From an uncultured Oscillospiraceae bacterium (GTDB lineage Bacteria; Bacillota; Clostridia; Oscillospirales; Oscillospiraceae), in NCBI GenBank assembly GCA_910589155.1, contig CAJURY010000001.1, forward strand, positions 1 through 64,000: a DNA stretch of 64,000 nt, in the 5' to 3' direction. A program made the translations under genes and the position numbers. Below the pieces are notes generated by a model, which saw nothing but the letters and a program-made list of their open reading frames with translations, was not told where the DNA came from and did no database searches. Positions 54,598 to 63,513 of this stretch are shown piece by piece; positions within the stretch are counted from its first letter, which is position 1, and every line of letters begins with the position of its first letter.

Positions 54598-56520
54598 TTA
54601 CCGCTTAAACTGCCTGTCTAAATGGCTTTTGGTAAGCTGAATGCAGACTGGCCGGCCATGGGGGCAGTATTTCAGCTCGTAGTTGGAAAGCACCTGCCGC
54701 ACCAACGCTTCCCGCTCTACGGGGTCGGTACGCCAGCCCGCTTTGATAGCGGCTTTGCAGGCGATGGTATGGAGCATATTGTCCCGCAAGACGCTGCGAT
54801 CTTCCCGGCGGCCGTGCAGTAGGTCGGAAGCGAGCAGCGCAAGTGTTTCGGCGGCTTGCTCGGCGGACAGATCCATTGGGATGCGCCGCACAGCCAACAC
54901 GCCTTGGCCAAACTCGGAAACCTCGTAGCCCAGCTCGTCCAAAAGTGCTGCTTCCGAAAGCAAAACGGCTTCGGCTTCCTCTCCAAGCTGGCAGGTGACG
55001 GGAAGCAGCAGGCTTTGAGAGGAAATTTCCTCTGGATGCGCCTTTAGCTTGTCAAAGAGAATCCGCTCATGAGCGGCGTGCTTGTCAATCATGTACACTG
55101 TGCTGCCCTGCTCCACCAGAATGTAACTGTTAAAAAGCTCACCGATGATGGTGAAGGCTTCTTCCGGCTCTATGGGAAGCTGCTGCTGTACCGGTTCCGG
55201 CTGTGGGACAGGCTCCTTCTGGGGGAGGGGGGGAGGGACAACAGGCTTCTTCAGTATCATTGGCGGGGGGACAGGAATTGGCTGGGAGACAGTTGATTTG
55301 GGTACGGCGGCAATTTGCTCCACCGGGCGGCTTTCCGACCGCTCCAGTGCGATTGCTGCGCTTTTTGCCGCTGCTGGACTGGGCTTTGCGCTGCCGGAAA
55401 GGGCGGCGGTGAAGTTTTTATATTCCTGAGGGGTCATGGCGCGGTAAAAGTTCTCCGTTTTGGAGGGAGAGACTGCCTTTTGTATTGGTTCCGGCTGCTT
55501 TGCTTCCCCGGAAAAGCGCATTTCCGGGCGATCCGGGGTTTTGCGCAAAGCAGCCAGCACACCGTAGTGCACGCAATCAAAGACGTTGCGCTCAGACAAA
55601 AATTTCACTTCGGTTTTTGCAGGGTGCACGTTTACGTCCACGCTGTTGGCGGGCAGGGTCAAATGCAGCACGCAGGCGGGGAAACGCCCTACCATCATTT
55701 GATTGCGGTAGGCTTCCTCCAAGGCCGACTGCAAAAGCCGGGATTTTACCGGCCGGCCGTTGACAAAAAAGAGCTGAAGCGCCCGGCTTGCTCTTGCGTC
55801 GGTGGGCTTGGACACATAGCCGCAAATTGCGGTTTTTTCCCACTGACTGTTAACCTCGATCATATGGGCGGCTTCTTTGCCGTATACCCCGTAGACGGCG
55901 GATAGCAGTTTTCCGTCTCCCGGCACGTTTAGTACCTCTTTGCCGTCCCGGAGTAGCCGGAAGGCGACGTGTGGGTGAGCGATGGCCTGCTTTTGCACAA
56001 TGCCCGTGGCAAAGGAACCTTCCACAGAGTCGGATTTCATAAATTTCATTCTGGCGGGGGTATTATAAAACAAATCCCGCACAATGATAGTAGTACCCTC
56101 CGGGCAGCCGGCTTCCGATTCTTCCACCACTTGCCCGGCCTTCAACTGGAGGCTGACCCCCGCTACGCTGCCGGTGGTTTTGGTGAGAAGGTCGATGCGG
56201 GATACGGAGGCGATGGCCGCCAGGGCTTCGCCGCGGAAGCCCATGGTGCTGATAGAGGAAAGATCATCTTCTGTGCGCAGCTTGGAGGTCGCGTGGCGCA
56301 AAAACGCGGTTTTCGCGTCCTCCGGCGCCATACCGCAGCCGTCGTCTGTGACGCGGATAAACGACATCCCGCCGTTTCTCAGTTCCACGGTGATTTTGGT
56401 TGCGCCTGCGTCCACTGCGTTTTCCAGCAGCTCCTTGACAACGGAGCCGGGACGCTCTACCACCTCGCCGGCGGCAATGAGGTTTGCCACATGGGGGGAT
56501 AACTGTTGAATTTTTGGCAT
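54598..56520 (-). CDS. mutL: DNA mismatch repair protein MutL
   Basis: A 640-residue protein. The GHKL ATPase shows ELLENAVDAGATKITVEL, DDGCGMAPEDA and TMGFRGEALAAIASVSR; then a Pro/Ala/Gln-rich linker (residues about 345-440) and the C-terminal dimerisation/endonuclease part with DKHAAHERILFD, ACKAAIKAG and CPHGRP. The endonuclease motif is usually DQHA(x2)E(x4)E; here the second is Lys and the last Glu is Asp, so metal-binding may differ. AGGAGG precedes the ATG; MutS is two genes upstream. Confidence 0.96.
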   Translation of the reverse strand: MPKIQQLSPHVANLIAAGEVVERPGSVVKELLENAVDAGATKITVELRNGGMSFIRVTDDGCGMAPEDAKTAFLRHATSKLRTEDDLSSISTMGFRGEALAAIASVSRIDLLTKTTGSVAGVSLQLKAGQVVEESEAGCPEGTTIIVRDLFYNTPARMKFMKSDSVEGSFATGIVQKQAIAHPHVAFRLLRDGKEVLNVPGDGKLLSAVYGVYGKEAAHMIEVNSQWEKTAICGYVSKPTDARASRALQLFFVNGRPVKSRLLQSALEEAYRNQMMVGRFPACVLHLTLPANSVDVNVHPAKTEVKFLSERNVFDCVHYGVLAALRKTPDRPEMRFSGEAKQPEPIQKAVSPSKTENFYRAMTPQEYKNFTAALSGSAKPSPAAAKSAAIALERSESRPVEQIAAVPKSTVSQPIPVPPPMILKKPVVPPPLPQKEPVPQPEPVQQQLPIEPEEAFTIIGELFNSYILVEQGSTVYMIDKHAAHERILFDKLKAHPEEISSQSLLLPVTCQLGEEAEAVLLSEAALLDELGYEVSEFGQGVLAVRRIPMDLSAEQAAETLALLASDLLHGRREDRSVLRDNMLHTIACKAAIKAGWRTDPVEREALVRQVLSNYELKYCPHGRPVCIQLTKSHLDRQFKR

Positions 56521-56532
56521 AAGCAGTCCTCC

Positions 56533-57249
56533 TTAAATGAGGGGTAACGCCGCATAGCTCCAAAGATTGGAACAGGCGTGTACGAGAATGGGGGTAAAGA
56601 TGGTGTTGCTTTTGGCGTAGCACCAAGCCAGGGCAGCTCCGGCGGGGACATATTCCAGAGCTACCAACGCCAAAGACAGCGGCGACATTTTGCCGATGCT
56701 GCTAAGCAGATGCACGGCGGAAAAGGCGAAAATGGAAAGTATATAGGCAAATGCTTTGTTTTTCCCTCCTAGGTTATGAAAAATCAGTCCGCGGAATATG
56801 CATTCTTCCACTACCGGAGCGAAAAGCACGGTTCCTGCCAGCATCAGTGTCTTTTGCGACTGCGCCATAGCGGTAATGGCGTCGTTATTGAGATTGGAAA
56901 GGGAAGGCTCCAGAAGATTTACCAGATAGCCAATCAAAATGGTTCCTACCCGGCAGAACACCAGCCCCAATACCACAGATTGGAAAAAATTCCAGAATTG
57001 CCTGGAAATTACTTGCACGTTTTTCAGCAAAAAACGCCGGAAAATAACACAGCAAAGGAGGAAACCGGTGGCATAACAGCTAAAATTTAATACAGCATCG
57101 CCGCTGGCGGCGGGAAGGTCAATTGGAAGCAGCTTCAAGCATTCGCCCAAAAGGGATGGCAGCAGGAATAGATAAAAAGGCACAAGCAGCCAGCCCCATA
57201 AAAGCTCGCTTTTTTCCATGGAAACAGAAATGTTTTTGGATTTTGCCAT
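56533..57249 (-). CDS. CPBP-family intramembrane metalloprotease
   Basis: A 238-residue polytopic protein with about seven hydrophobic segments. The CAAX protease/Abi motifs are VVEECIFRGLIF (EExxxR, near residue 142), FAFSAVHLLSS (His) and ILVHACSNLWS (His). Members of this family cleave membrane proteins or confer bacteriocin immunity, but for most the substrate is unknown. The gene is squeezed between mutS and mutL with 9- and 12-base gaps, which is odd for a mismatch repair operon. AAGGAGG precedes the ATG. Confidence 0.9.
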   Translation of the reverse strand: MAKSKNISVSMEKSELLWGWLLVPFYLFLLPSLLGECLKLLPIDLPAASGDAVLNFSCYATGFLLCCVIFRRFLLKNVQVISRQFWNFFQSVVLGLVFCRVGTILIGYLVNLLEPSLSNLNNDAITAMAQSQKTLMLAGTVLFAPVVEECIFRGLIFHNLGGKNKAFAYILSIFAFSAVHLLSSIGKMSPLSLALVALEYVPAGAALAWCYAKSNTIFTPILVHACSNLWSYAALPLI

Positions 57250-57258
57250 AAGCCCTCC

Positions 57259-59856
57259 TTAGAGCAATTGCTTCAGCCGGTACAGCAGATTCATGGCCTC
57301 AATGGGGGTGAGGGTTTCAACGCTAACCCGGCGCAGCTCCTCGCAGATTTGCTGGGACTGGGCGTCCAACATGGAAACCTGCATTTCTGCCGGAGCGGCA
57401 GGAACGATTTTGGGAGAGGCTGCTTCGCTTTCCAGTTCCTGCAAAAGCTGCCGGGCACGGGTGATCACAGGAGCGGGAATTCCCGCCAGCTTTGCAACCT
57501 CTACACCGTAGGAATCATCCGCTGCGCCGGGGACGATTTTCCGCAGAAAAATCATATCGCCTCCGCGCTTTTTCACAGCGATATTGTAATTTTTGACATT
57601 GGAAAGCTCCATTTCAATGTCGGTAAGCTCGTGATAGTGGGTGGCGAACAGGGTCTTCGCTCCCAGCTTTTTGGGATTTGCCACGTGCTCCAAAACGGCT
57701 CTGGCAATGGCCATGCCGTCAAAGGTGCTGGTACCTCTGCCGATTTCATCCAGGATCAGCAGGCTTTTGGAAGTGGCGTATTCCAGAATGTGCGCCACCT
57801 CGGACATTTCCACCATAAAGGTAGATTGCCCGGAGGCAAGGTCGTCGCTGGCGCCAATACGGGTGAATACTCTATCCACAATGCCCATCTGGGCGGCCTT
57901 TGCAGGGACAAAGCTGCCCATCTGCGCCAGAATTATGATCAATGCCACTTGCCGCATGTAGGTGGATTTACCGGCCATATTGGGACCTGTAATGATTGCC
58001 ACCTGAGAGCCGGGAACGCCAAGTTCCGTGTCGTTGGGGACAAAAAGACTGTTTTTCAGCACTTGCTCCACAACCGGGTGGCGGCCGTCTCGGATGATAA
58101 TTTCCTGCCCGGCGGTGATTTCCGGCTTACAGTAGCCCTTTTGGGCGGCGACGGTGGCGAGAGAACACAGCACGTCTGTGACCGCAACAACCTCGGCGGT
58201 TTTTTGAATACGCAGCGCCTGCTGGGAAATATGCTCTCGAAGCTGGGTAAACAGCCGATATTCCAGAGCAACCACCCGGTCTTTTGCTGTGAGCATGGTA
58301 GATTCCAGCTCTTTTAATTCCTGGGTGATGTACCGCTCGGTGTTGACTAACGTTTGCTTACGGATATAGTTATCCGGCACCTGATCTGCAAAGGATTTTG
58401 AAATCTCGATGTAATAACCAAAAACCCGGTTGTAGTTGACCCGCAAGGTGCGGATGCCGGTTTTTTCCCGCTCGGTGGCCTCAATCGCCGCCATTGCCCC
58501 AGAACCGCCGTGCATGACGTCGTGCAGTTGGTCGCACTCAGGATCCGCGCCGTCTCGGATGATACCGCCTTCCCGAACGGAAAAGGGCGGATTGTCTACA
58601 ATGGTCTGATCAATCAGGGCGGTGCAGTCCTCCAGGGTGTCAAGCTGCTCATAAACCCGGCGCAGCAAAGGCGAATGGCAGGCGGCGAGCTGATTTTTGA
58701 GATTTGGCAGCGCCCGGCAGCCCTGGGCAAGCCCGGAAAGATCCCGGGCATTGGCGGATCCTGTTACCACACGGGTCATAATTCGCTCAAAGTCCGATAT
58801 GTCTTTTAGAAGCTCGGTGAGTTCTCCTCGTAAAACCGGCTGGCGTACCAGTTCTTCCACGGCAGACTGCCGTTTGCGAATACGCAGGGGATCCAAAATG
58901 GGCTTTTGCAGCCAGCTCCGCAGCAACCGGCTACCCATGGCGGTTTTGGTTTTATCCAGCACCCATAAAAGGCTTCCTCGCTTTTCCTTGCCCCGGAGGG
59001 TCTCAGTGAGTTCCAGATTCCGCCGGGTGTTGAGATCCAGCTCTAAAAATTGGCCGGTGGTGTAAAACTCAATGGTGCGAATTTGCATTAAGTCGTTCTT
59101 CTGGTTATTTTGAAGGGTCTGCAAAAGCGCGCCGCAGGCAATGGTCACGGCCTCCCGATTGCCCAGCCCCAACTGCTCCAGACTTTTGCCGAAATGCCTT
59201 TCCAAAAGCGCCTTGTTTGCCGGAAAGGGAAACAGTTCCTTTTTTCCATCCTCCACGCAGCAGGAGAGCCGCTGGAAAAGCGTTTCTTCCAGAGCGGACA
59301 CATGAACGCCGCTGCCGCCAAGAATGACTTCAGCAGGGGCGAAACGTCCAAGTTCCGCTGTAACCCGGCTGATCGCTTCTGTGCCTTCGGCGCTGGTTGC
59401 GAAAAACGCGCCGGTGGAAATATCGCAAAAGCACAGGCCGTACTTTTGCTTTTCGCCATAGATACAGGCTATGTAATTGTTTTTGCTTTCGTCCAGCATA
59501 GAGCTTTCCGTTAGCGTGCCTGGGGTGACAATGCGCACGATGTCCCGCTCTACCAGCCCTTTTGCGGCGGCGGGGTCTTCCGTCTGCTCGCAGATGGCGA
59601 TTTTGTAGCCCTTTGCCACCAGCCGCGCAATGTACGCCTCGGCGGAATGATAAGGAACGCCGCACATGGGCACTTGGTCTTCTTTGGCCTTGTTCCGGTC
59701 TCTGGTGGTAAGTGTAAGGTCTAATTCTTTGGATACCAGCTTTGCATCATCAGCGAACATTTCATAAAAGTCGCCCAGACGGAAAAATAAAATGCAGTCC
59801 TTGTTTTTTTCTTTGATTTCTAAATACTGCCGCATCATGGGGGTAAGCTCAGCCAT
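57259..59856 (-). CDS. mutS: DNA mismatch repair protein MutS
   Basis: An 865-residue mismatch-recognition ATPase. The N-terminal mismatch clamp holds FFRLGDFYEMF (the Phe-x-Glu-like element), the core has HPVVEQVLKNSLFVPNDTELG, Walker A GPNMAGKSTYMRQVALI near residue 620, signature DDLASGQSTFMVEMSEVAHIL and Walker B LLILDEIGRGTSTFDG. Full length for MutS1. Overlaps miaB by 8 bases; the ATG has GAGGGG upstream. Confidence 0.97.
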   Translation of the reverse strand: MAELTPMMRQYLEIKEKNKDCILFFRLGDFYEMFADDAKLVSKELDLTLTTRDRNKAKEDQVPMCGVPYHSAEAYIARLVAKGYKIAICEQTEDPAAAKGLVERDIVRIVTPGTLTESSMLDESKNNYIACIYGEKQKYGLCFCDISTGAFFATSAEGTEAISRVTAELGRFAPAEVILGGSGVHVSALEETLFQRLSCCVEDGKKELFPFPANKALLERHFGKSLEQLGLGNREAVTIACGALLQTLQNNQKNDLMQIRTIEFYTTGQFLELDLNTRRNLELTETLRGKEKRGSLLWVLDKTKTAMGSRLLRSWLQKPILDPLRIRKRQSAVEELVRQPVLRGELTELLKDISDFERIMTRVVTGSANARDLSGLAQGCRALPNLKNQLAACHSPLLRRVYEQLDTLEDCTALIDQTIVDNPPFSVREGGIIRDGADPECDQLHDVMHGGSGAMAAIEATEREKTGIRTLRVNYNRVFGYYIEISKSFADQVPDNYIRKQTLVNTERYITQELKELESTMLTAKDRVVALEYRLFTQLREHISQQALRIQKTAEVVAVTDVLCSLATVAAQKGYCKPEITAGQEIIIRDGRHPVVEQVLKNSLFVPNDTELGVPGSQVAIITGPNMAGKSTYMRQVALIIILAQMGSFVPAKAAQMGIVDRVFTRIGASDDLASGQSTFMVEMSEVAHILEYATSKSLLILDEIGRGTSTFDGMAIARAVLEHVANPKKLGAKTLFATHYHELTDIEMELSNVKNYNIAVKKRGGDMIFLRKIVPGAADDSYGVEVAKLAGIPAPVITRARQLLQELESEAASPKIVPAAPAEMQVSMLDAQSQQICEELRRVSVETLTPIEAMNLLYRLKQLL

Positions 59857-61276
59857 TGTTTTCCCCTCCCTTTTCTATGCGTGTTCCTACCAGGCTCCAG
59901 GTGGTGGCCCCGGTAATGACAACTTCTTCAAACTGACCAATCAGAGACGGCGCGCCTTCCAGACGCACCAGGCGGCCGCCTTCGGTTCTCGCGGTGAGAA
60001 GCTTGTCCTCCTGCCCATCTATCAAAACTCGCAGACGCTTGCCGATATACGCCTGATGCCGGGATTCGGAAATCTTATTTTGCAGAGCGCAAAGGGCGTC
60101 GAACCGGCGGTTTTTATCCGCTTTTGGGGTAGGGTCGTCCATTTTGGCCGCGGGGGTGCCGGGACGGGGAGAGAAGATAAAAGTAAACAGCGCGTCGTAG
60201 CCCACGGTTTCAATCAGAGAAAGGGTATCGGCAAATTCCTCCTCTGTCTCCCCGGGAAACCCCACAATTACGTCGGAGGTCAGCACCAGCTCCGGCATGA
60301 CGGTTCTTGCGTAGGTCACAAGGGACAGATACTGCGCCCGATCATAATGCCGGTTCATGGCCTTGAGCACCCGATCGTTGCCGGATTGGAAGGGCAAATG
60401 AAGCTGCTTGGCAATTTTGGGATATTTGGCCATCGTATCAAAAAGCTTGGGGCCCGCGTCTCTGGGATGGCTTGTCATAAAACGCAGGAGAAAATCGCCG
60501 GGAAGCTGGGCGATCTGCGATAGCAGATCAGAAAAATCCACGCCGCAGTCTAAGTCCTTACCATAGGAATTGACGTTTTGCCCCAAAAGGGTAATATCCT
60601 TATAGCCCTGGGCGATAAGTTCTCTGCACTCGGCCAGAATTGCCTCCGGCTTCCGGCTGCGCTCCCTGCCCCGGACATAGGGGACAATGCAATAAGAGCA
60701 GAAATTATTACAGCCATACATAATGGAAACCCAGGCTTTTAAATGGTTGCTCCGCACCACGGGAATGCCTTCCGCAATGGAACCGGCCTGATCCTCCACA
60801 AAAAAGGTACGTTTTCCAATAAAAAGCACCCGATGCAAAATAGCGGGGAATTCCCATAGATGGTGGGTGGAGAAAACGCCGTCCACGTGGGGGTAAGATT
60901 TTTGAATCCGGGCGGAAACCGTGGGTTCTCCCATCATGCAGCCGCAGACAAAAATTTTCTGCCGCGCATGGCGGCGCTTGGTGTGCGTCAAAGCGCCCAG
61001 ATTGCCGAAAACCCGCTGTTCCGCGTGCTCCCGAATGGCGCAGGTGTTCATCACCACCACGTCCGCGCCTTCCGCCTGCTGGCAGATGCTGTAACCGCAC
61101 TCCACCAGCATACCCCGGATACGCTCGGAATCCGCCTCGTTTTGCTGGCAGCCATAGGTTTCCACATAGGCCAGAGGCGTGATGTCCTGGCTTTGCCAAA
61201 ATGCGCTGATTTCAGCGCAAAGCGCCATTTGACGGTCTGTTTGTTCTTTTGTAATATATGTGGTTTTCCGTTCCAT
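59849..61276 (-). CDS. miaB: tRNA methylthiotransferase MiaB
   Basis: A 475-residue radical SAM enzyme that turns i6A37 into ms2i6A37 in tRNA. The N-terminal UPF0004 domain holds the auxiliary cluster Cys in ETYGCQQNEADSE, VVMNTCAIREHAEQRVFG and FVCGCMMGE; the radical SAM CxxxCxxC is in YGCNNFCSYCIVPYVRGRERSR near residue 185; a TRAM domain ends the protein. GGAGGT precedes the ATG. First gene of the long run, with a promoter at 61359-61331. Confidence 0.96.
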   Translation of the reverse strand: MERKTTYITKEQTDRQMALCAEISAFWQSQDITPLAYVETYGCQQNEADSERIRGMLVECGYSICQQAEGADVVVMNTCAIREHAEQRVFGNLGALTHTKRRHARQKIFVCGCMMGEPTVSARIQKSYPHVDGVFSTHHLWEFPAILHRVLFIGKRTFFVEDQAGSIAEGIPVVRSNHLKAWVSIMYGCNNFCSYCIVPYVRGRERSRKPEAILAECRELIAQGYKDITLLGQNVNSYGKDLDCGVDFSDLLSQIAQLPGDFLLRFMTSHPRDAGPKLFDTMAKYPKIAKQLHLPFQSGNDRVLKAMNRHYDRAQYLSLVTYARTVMPELVLTSDVIVGFPGETEEEFADTLSLIETVGYDALFTFIFSPRPGTPAAKMDDPTPKADKNRRFDALCALQNKISESRHQAYIGKRLRVLIDGQEDKLLTARTEGGRLVRLEGAPSLIGQFEEVVITGATTWSLVGTRIEKGGENNG

Positions 61277-61330
61277 AGCGATACCTCCAGTATGGATGGA
61301 TAGGATGCAAGATGCCTTTTCAAGTATATT

Positions 61331-61359
61331 ATTTTACCATTCTTCTTTTCAATTTGCAA
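61331..61359 (-). promoter_or_regulatory. Promoter of the miaB-mutS run
   Basis: On the minus strand TTGCAA (61359-61354), 17 bases, TAAAAT (61336-61331). Confidence 0.7.
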
Positions 61360-61427
61360 GTAAAAGCAGAAAAAAACCAAAACACCCGGGAAAATGGCGG
61401 AATATTTTGCTTTTGTCGGATTCTCAC

Positions 61428-61456
61428 TTGCAAAGTGGAGTCAGGCGTGTTACACT
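61428..61456 (+). promoter_or_regulatory. Promoter of the foldase gene
   Basis: TTGCAA (61428-61433), 17 bases, TACACT (61451-61456), with TATAAA shortly after. Confidence 0.6.
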
Positions 61457-61506
61457 GTATAAAACGATTGCTCCGCGCACAGCGGAAGAAATGAGGAATG
61501 TTCATC

Positions 61507-62937
61507 ATGAATTGCAAATTTTGTCAATCCTTGCTGGAGGAAGAAAGCAGCGTCTGTCCTGTCTGCGGCAAGGATAACGACGCGGAAGAAATCGAAACGG
61601 TAGAAGAACCTGTTGAAGCTTTGCTAGATGAAAACGCAGTTACAAAAGATACGGTGGAACTGCCTGTGGAGGAAATTCAGGAAGCGCTTCAGGAGGAAAC
61701 GCCCAAAAAGAAAAACCTAGGGAAGAAAATCGGCGTCGCGGTAGGCGCGGTGGCGGTTGTGGCGGCGATTGCCGCAGGATGCGTTTTGTATGCGCCGACC
61801 TGGAAAATGCAGCACGCCATGGGCAAAGGGGATATTTATCAGCGCGCTTCTTACACCCAGGAAATTGAAAAGAAGCTGGTGAAAAACGATAAGCAGATCG
61901 TGGCGAATATGAACGGCGAAACGCTGACCAACGGCGAGCTGCAAATTTATTACAGAATGCAGTATATTCAGTTTTTGAATACTTACGGCCAGTATGTCAG
62001 CGTGCTGGGACTGGACACCACAAAGCCTCTGGACGAACAGATTTGCCAGACGGACGAAAACGGGCAGGAGATTACCTGGCAGCAGTTCTTCCTGAAAAAC
62101 GCTCTGGATTACTGGGCCTATTGCAGATCCATGGCGCGGGAAGCGGAAAAAGCCGGCATGACCCTGGACGAGACCACGCAGGCGCAGCTCGACAGCCTGG
62201 AGGAGGATTTTGAGGCCAACGCCCAGCAGAATAATTTTGCTTCCGCAGACGAAATGCTGGCGGTGGATTTCGGCAAAGGCGCCAGTATGGAAAACTACAA
62301 AAGCTACGCCTACAACTATTTTATGGGCAACACCTATTTTGAATCGAAGCTCAACGAGTATTCCCGCACGGCTGAGGATGTAGAAGCCTATTACGACGCC
62401 CACACGGAGGATTTTGCGGCGCAGAACTGTGAAAAGAATGATATGCCTGCTACCATTGATGTGCGGCATATTCTCATCAAGCCCGCCACCAGCGGCACAG
62501 ATGAGAGCGGCAAGGCAATTTCCACCGACGAGGACTGGGCTGCGGCGGAAAAGAAGGCCAACGAGGTTTACCAGCAGTGGAAGGACGGCGAGGCCACGGA
62601 AGAAAGCTTTGACAAGCTGGCGAGTGAGTATAATGCGGATGGCAGCAGCTTGTATACCGACGTTACCCCGGGCAGAATGGTGGCTGAGTTTAACGATTGG
62701 TGCTTTGACGCTGCGCGCAAGACCGGCGACAATGGAATTGTCAAAACGCAGTTTGGTTATCACATTATGTATTTTGTATCTGCAAGCGAGAAAACCTACT
62801 GGTACGCCATGGCCGAGCAAATGCTCATGGAGGATCAGGCCAATGAGCTTTCTACCTCTATCCTGGAAGCCAACCCCTATGAGGTGAACTATCTTGCCAT
62901 TCAAATTGGCGAGGTGGAACCTGCCAGCGCATCTTGA
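61507..62937 (+). CDS. Zinc-ribbon, membrane-anchored PpiC-type foldase
   Basis: A 476-residue protein: an N-terminal zinc ribbon (Cys3, Cys6, Cys17, Cys20) on the cytoplasmic side, an acidic linker, a membrane helix (residues about 73-95), a SurA/PrsA-like helical part (residues about 120-300), and a parvulin domain starting with TIDVRHILIKP near residue 316, ending with FGYHIMYFV. This is a PrsA-type peptidyl-prolyl isomerase for proteins folding outside the membrane, but anchored by a helix, not a lipid, and with an added zinc ribbon. The first ATG, at 61498, touches GAGGA; the ATG at 61507 has better spacing. Confidence 0.85.
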   Translation: MNCKFCQSLLEEESSVCPVCGKDNDAEEIETVEEPVEALLDENAVTKDTVELPVEEIQEALQEETPKKKNLGKKIGVAVGAVAVVAAIAAGCVLYAPTWKMQHAMGKGDIYQRASYTQEIEKKLVKNDKQIVANMNGETLTNGELQIYYRMQYIQFLNTYGQYVSVLGLDTTKPLDEQICQTDENGQEITWQQFFLKNALDYWAYCRSMAREAEKAGMTLDETTQAQLDSLEEDFEANAQQNNFASADEMLAVDFGKGASMENYKSYAYNYFMGNTYFESKLNEYSRTAEDVEAYYDAHTEDFAAQNCEKNDMPATIDVRHILIKPATSGTDESGKAISTDEDWAAAEKKANEVYQQWKDGEATEESFDKLASEYNADGSSLYTDVTPGRMVAEFNDWCFDAARKTGDNGIVKTQFGYHIMYFVSASEKTYWYAMAEQMLMEDQANELSTSILEANPYEVNYLAIQIGEVEPASAS

Positions 62938-62944
62938 TAAAAGT

Positions 62945-62980
62945 TCCCTCCAACGTAAAACTGCGTTGGAGGGATTTTTT
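62945..62980 (+). terminator. Terminator of the foldase gene
   Basis: TCCCTCCAACG pairs with CGTTGGAGGGA, followed by TTTTTT. Confidence 0.9.
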
Positions 62981-63011
62981 GGCTTTCGGCAAAATTTTTT
63001 ATATTTTCGTA

Positions 63012-63040
63012 TTGACAATGTAACATTGTTATGATAACAT
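63012..63040 (+). promoter_or_regulatory. Promoter of the YhbD-bactofilin operon
   Basis: TTGACA (63012-63017), 17 bases, TAACAT (63035-63040). The spacer contains the first copy of a palindrome repeated three times (63020-63098). Confidence 0.65.
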
Positions 63041-63098
63041 GTAGCCATAACAGTGTTACGGAAGGGAAGCTAGCGCCTTGTGTCGTAACAATGTTACG
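63020..63098 (+). promoter_or_regulatory. Three palindromic operators
   Basis: The motif GTAACANTGTTAC occurs three times: GTAACATTGTTAT (63020-63032, between -35 and -10), CATAACAGTGTTACG (63046-63060) and CGTAACAATGTTACG (63084-63098, perfect 7-base arms). Centres are 27 and 38 bases apart. The site just before the gene end lies 8 bases upstream of GGAGGA. This is a typical layout of an autoregulated repressor gene. Confidence 0.8.
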
Positions 63099-63123
63099 AT
63101 AAGAAAGGAGGAACCGGCGACGA

Positions 63124-63513
63124 ATGGAAGAAGAACTGATTTCCAAAAAGGAGCTTTTGCAAAAATACGGCATTTCCTATGGCGCGTTGTACCGCTGGAA
63201 ACGCATGGGTCTCATTCCAGAAGAATGGTTTATTCGCAAGGCGACGCCTACTGGTCAGGAAACGTTTTTTCGACGGGATCAAGTTTGCTCCAGAGTGAAG
63301 CTGATTTTGGAACGCAAGGAAGGCGTTTCCTTAGATGATCTGGCGGGGGAATTGAAGGAAAAGCAGCAGGAGAAAAAAACAATCCGCCAGCTCGTTGTGT
63401 CGACGCGTTATCAGACGGTACGCTATTCCATCCGGGATTTGAAAGCTTTGAAAATCCTGGACGGCGATCAGGAAATGGATTTATTGGACTATATGAAGGA
63501 GGTTATATTATGA
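63124..63513 (+). CDS. YhbD-family (DUF4004) MerR-like regulator
   Basis: A 129-residue protein. The N-terminal SKKELLQKYGISYGALYRWKRMGLIPEEWF (residues about 8-37) is a MerR-like helix-turn-helix, then TGQETFFRRDQVCSRVKLILERKEGVSLDDLAGEL and a coiled, basic C-terminal part. The family includes Bacillus YhbD, which precedes the bactofilin genes yhbE and yhbF, as here. The ATG at 63124 is 11 bases from GGAGGA, slightly far. It overlaps the next gene by 4 bases. It probably binds the three palindromes upstream. Confidence 0.85.
   Translation: MEEELISKKELLQKYGISYGALYRWKRMGLIPEEWFIRKATPTGQETFFRRDQVCSRVKLILERKEGVSLDDLAGELKEKQQEKKTIRQLVVSTRYQTVRYSIRDLKALKILDGDQEMDLLDYMKEVIL

Noticed and set aside
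61717..63048. 443-codon minus-strand open frame opposite the foldase gene
   Set aside because: Runs through the foldase terminator and operators; no recognisable domain.
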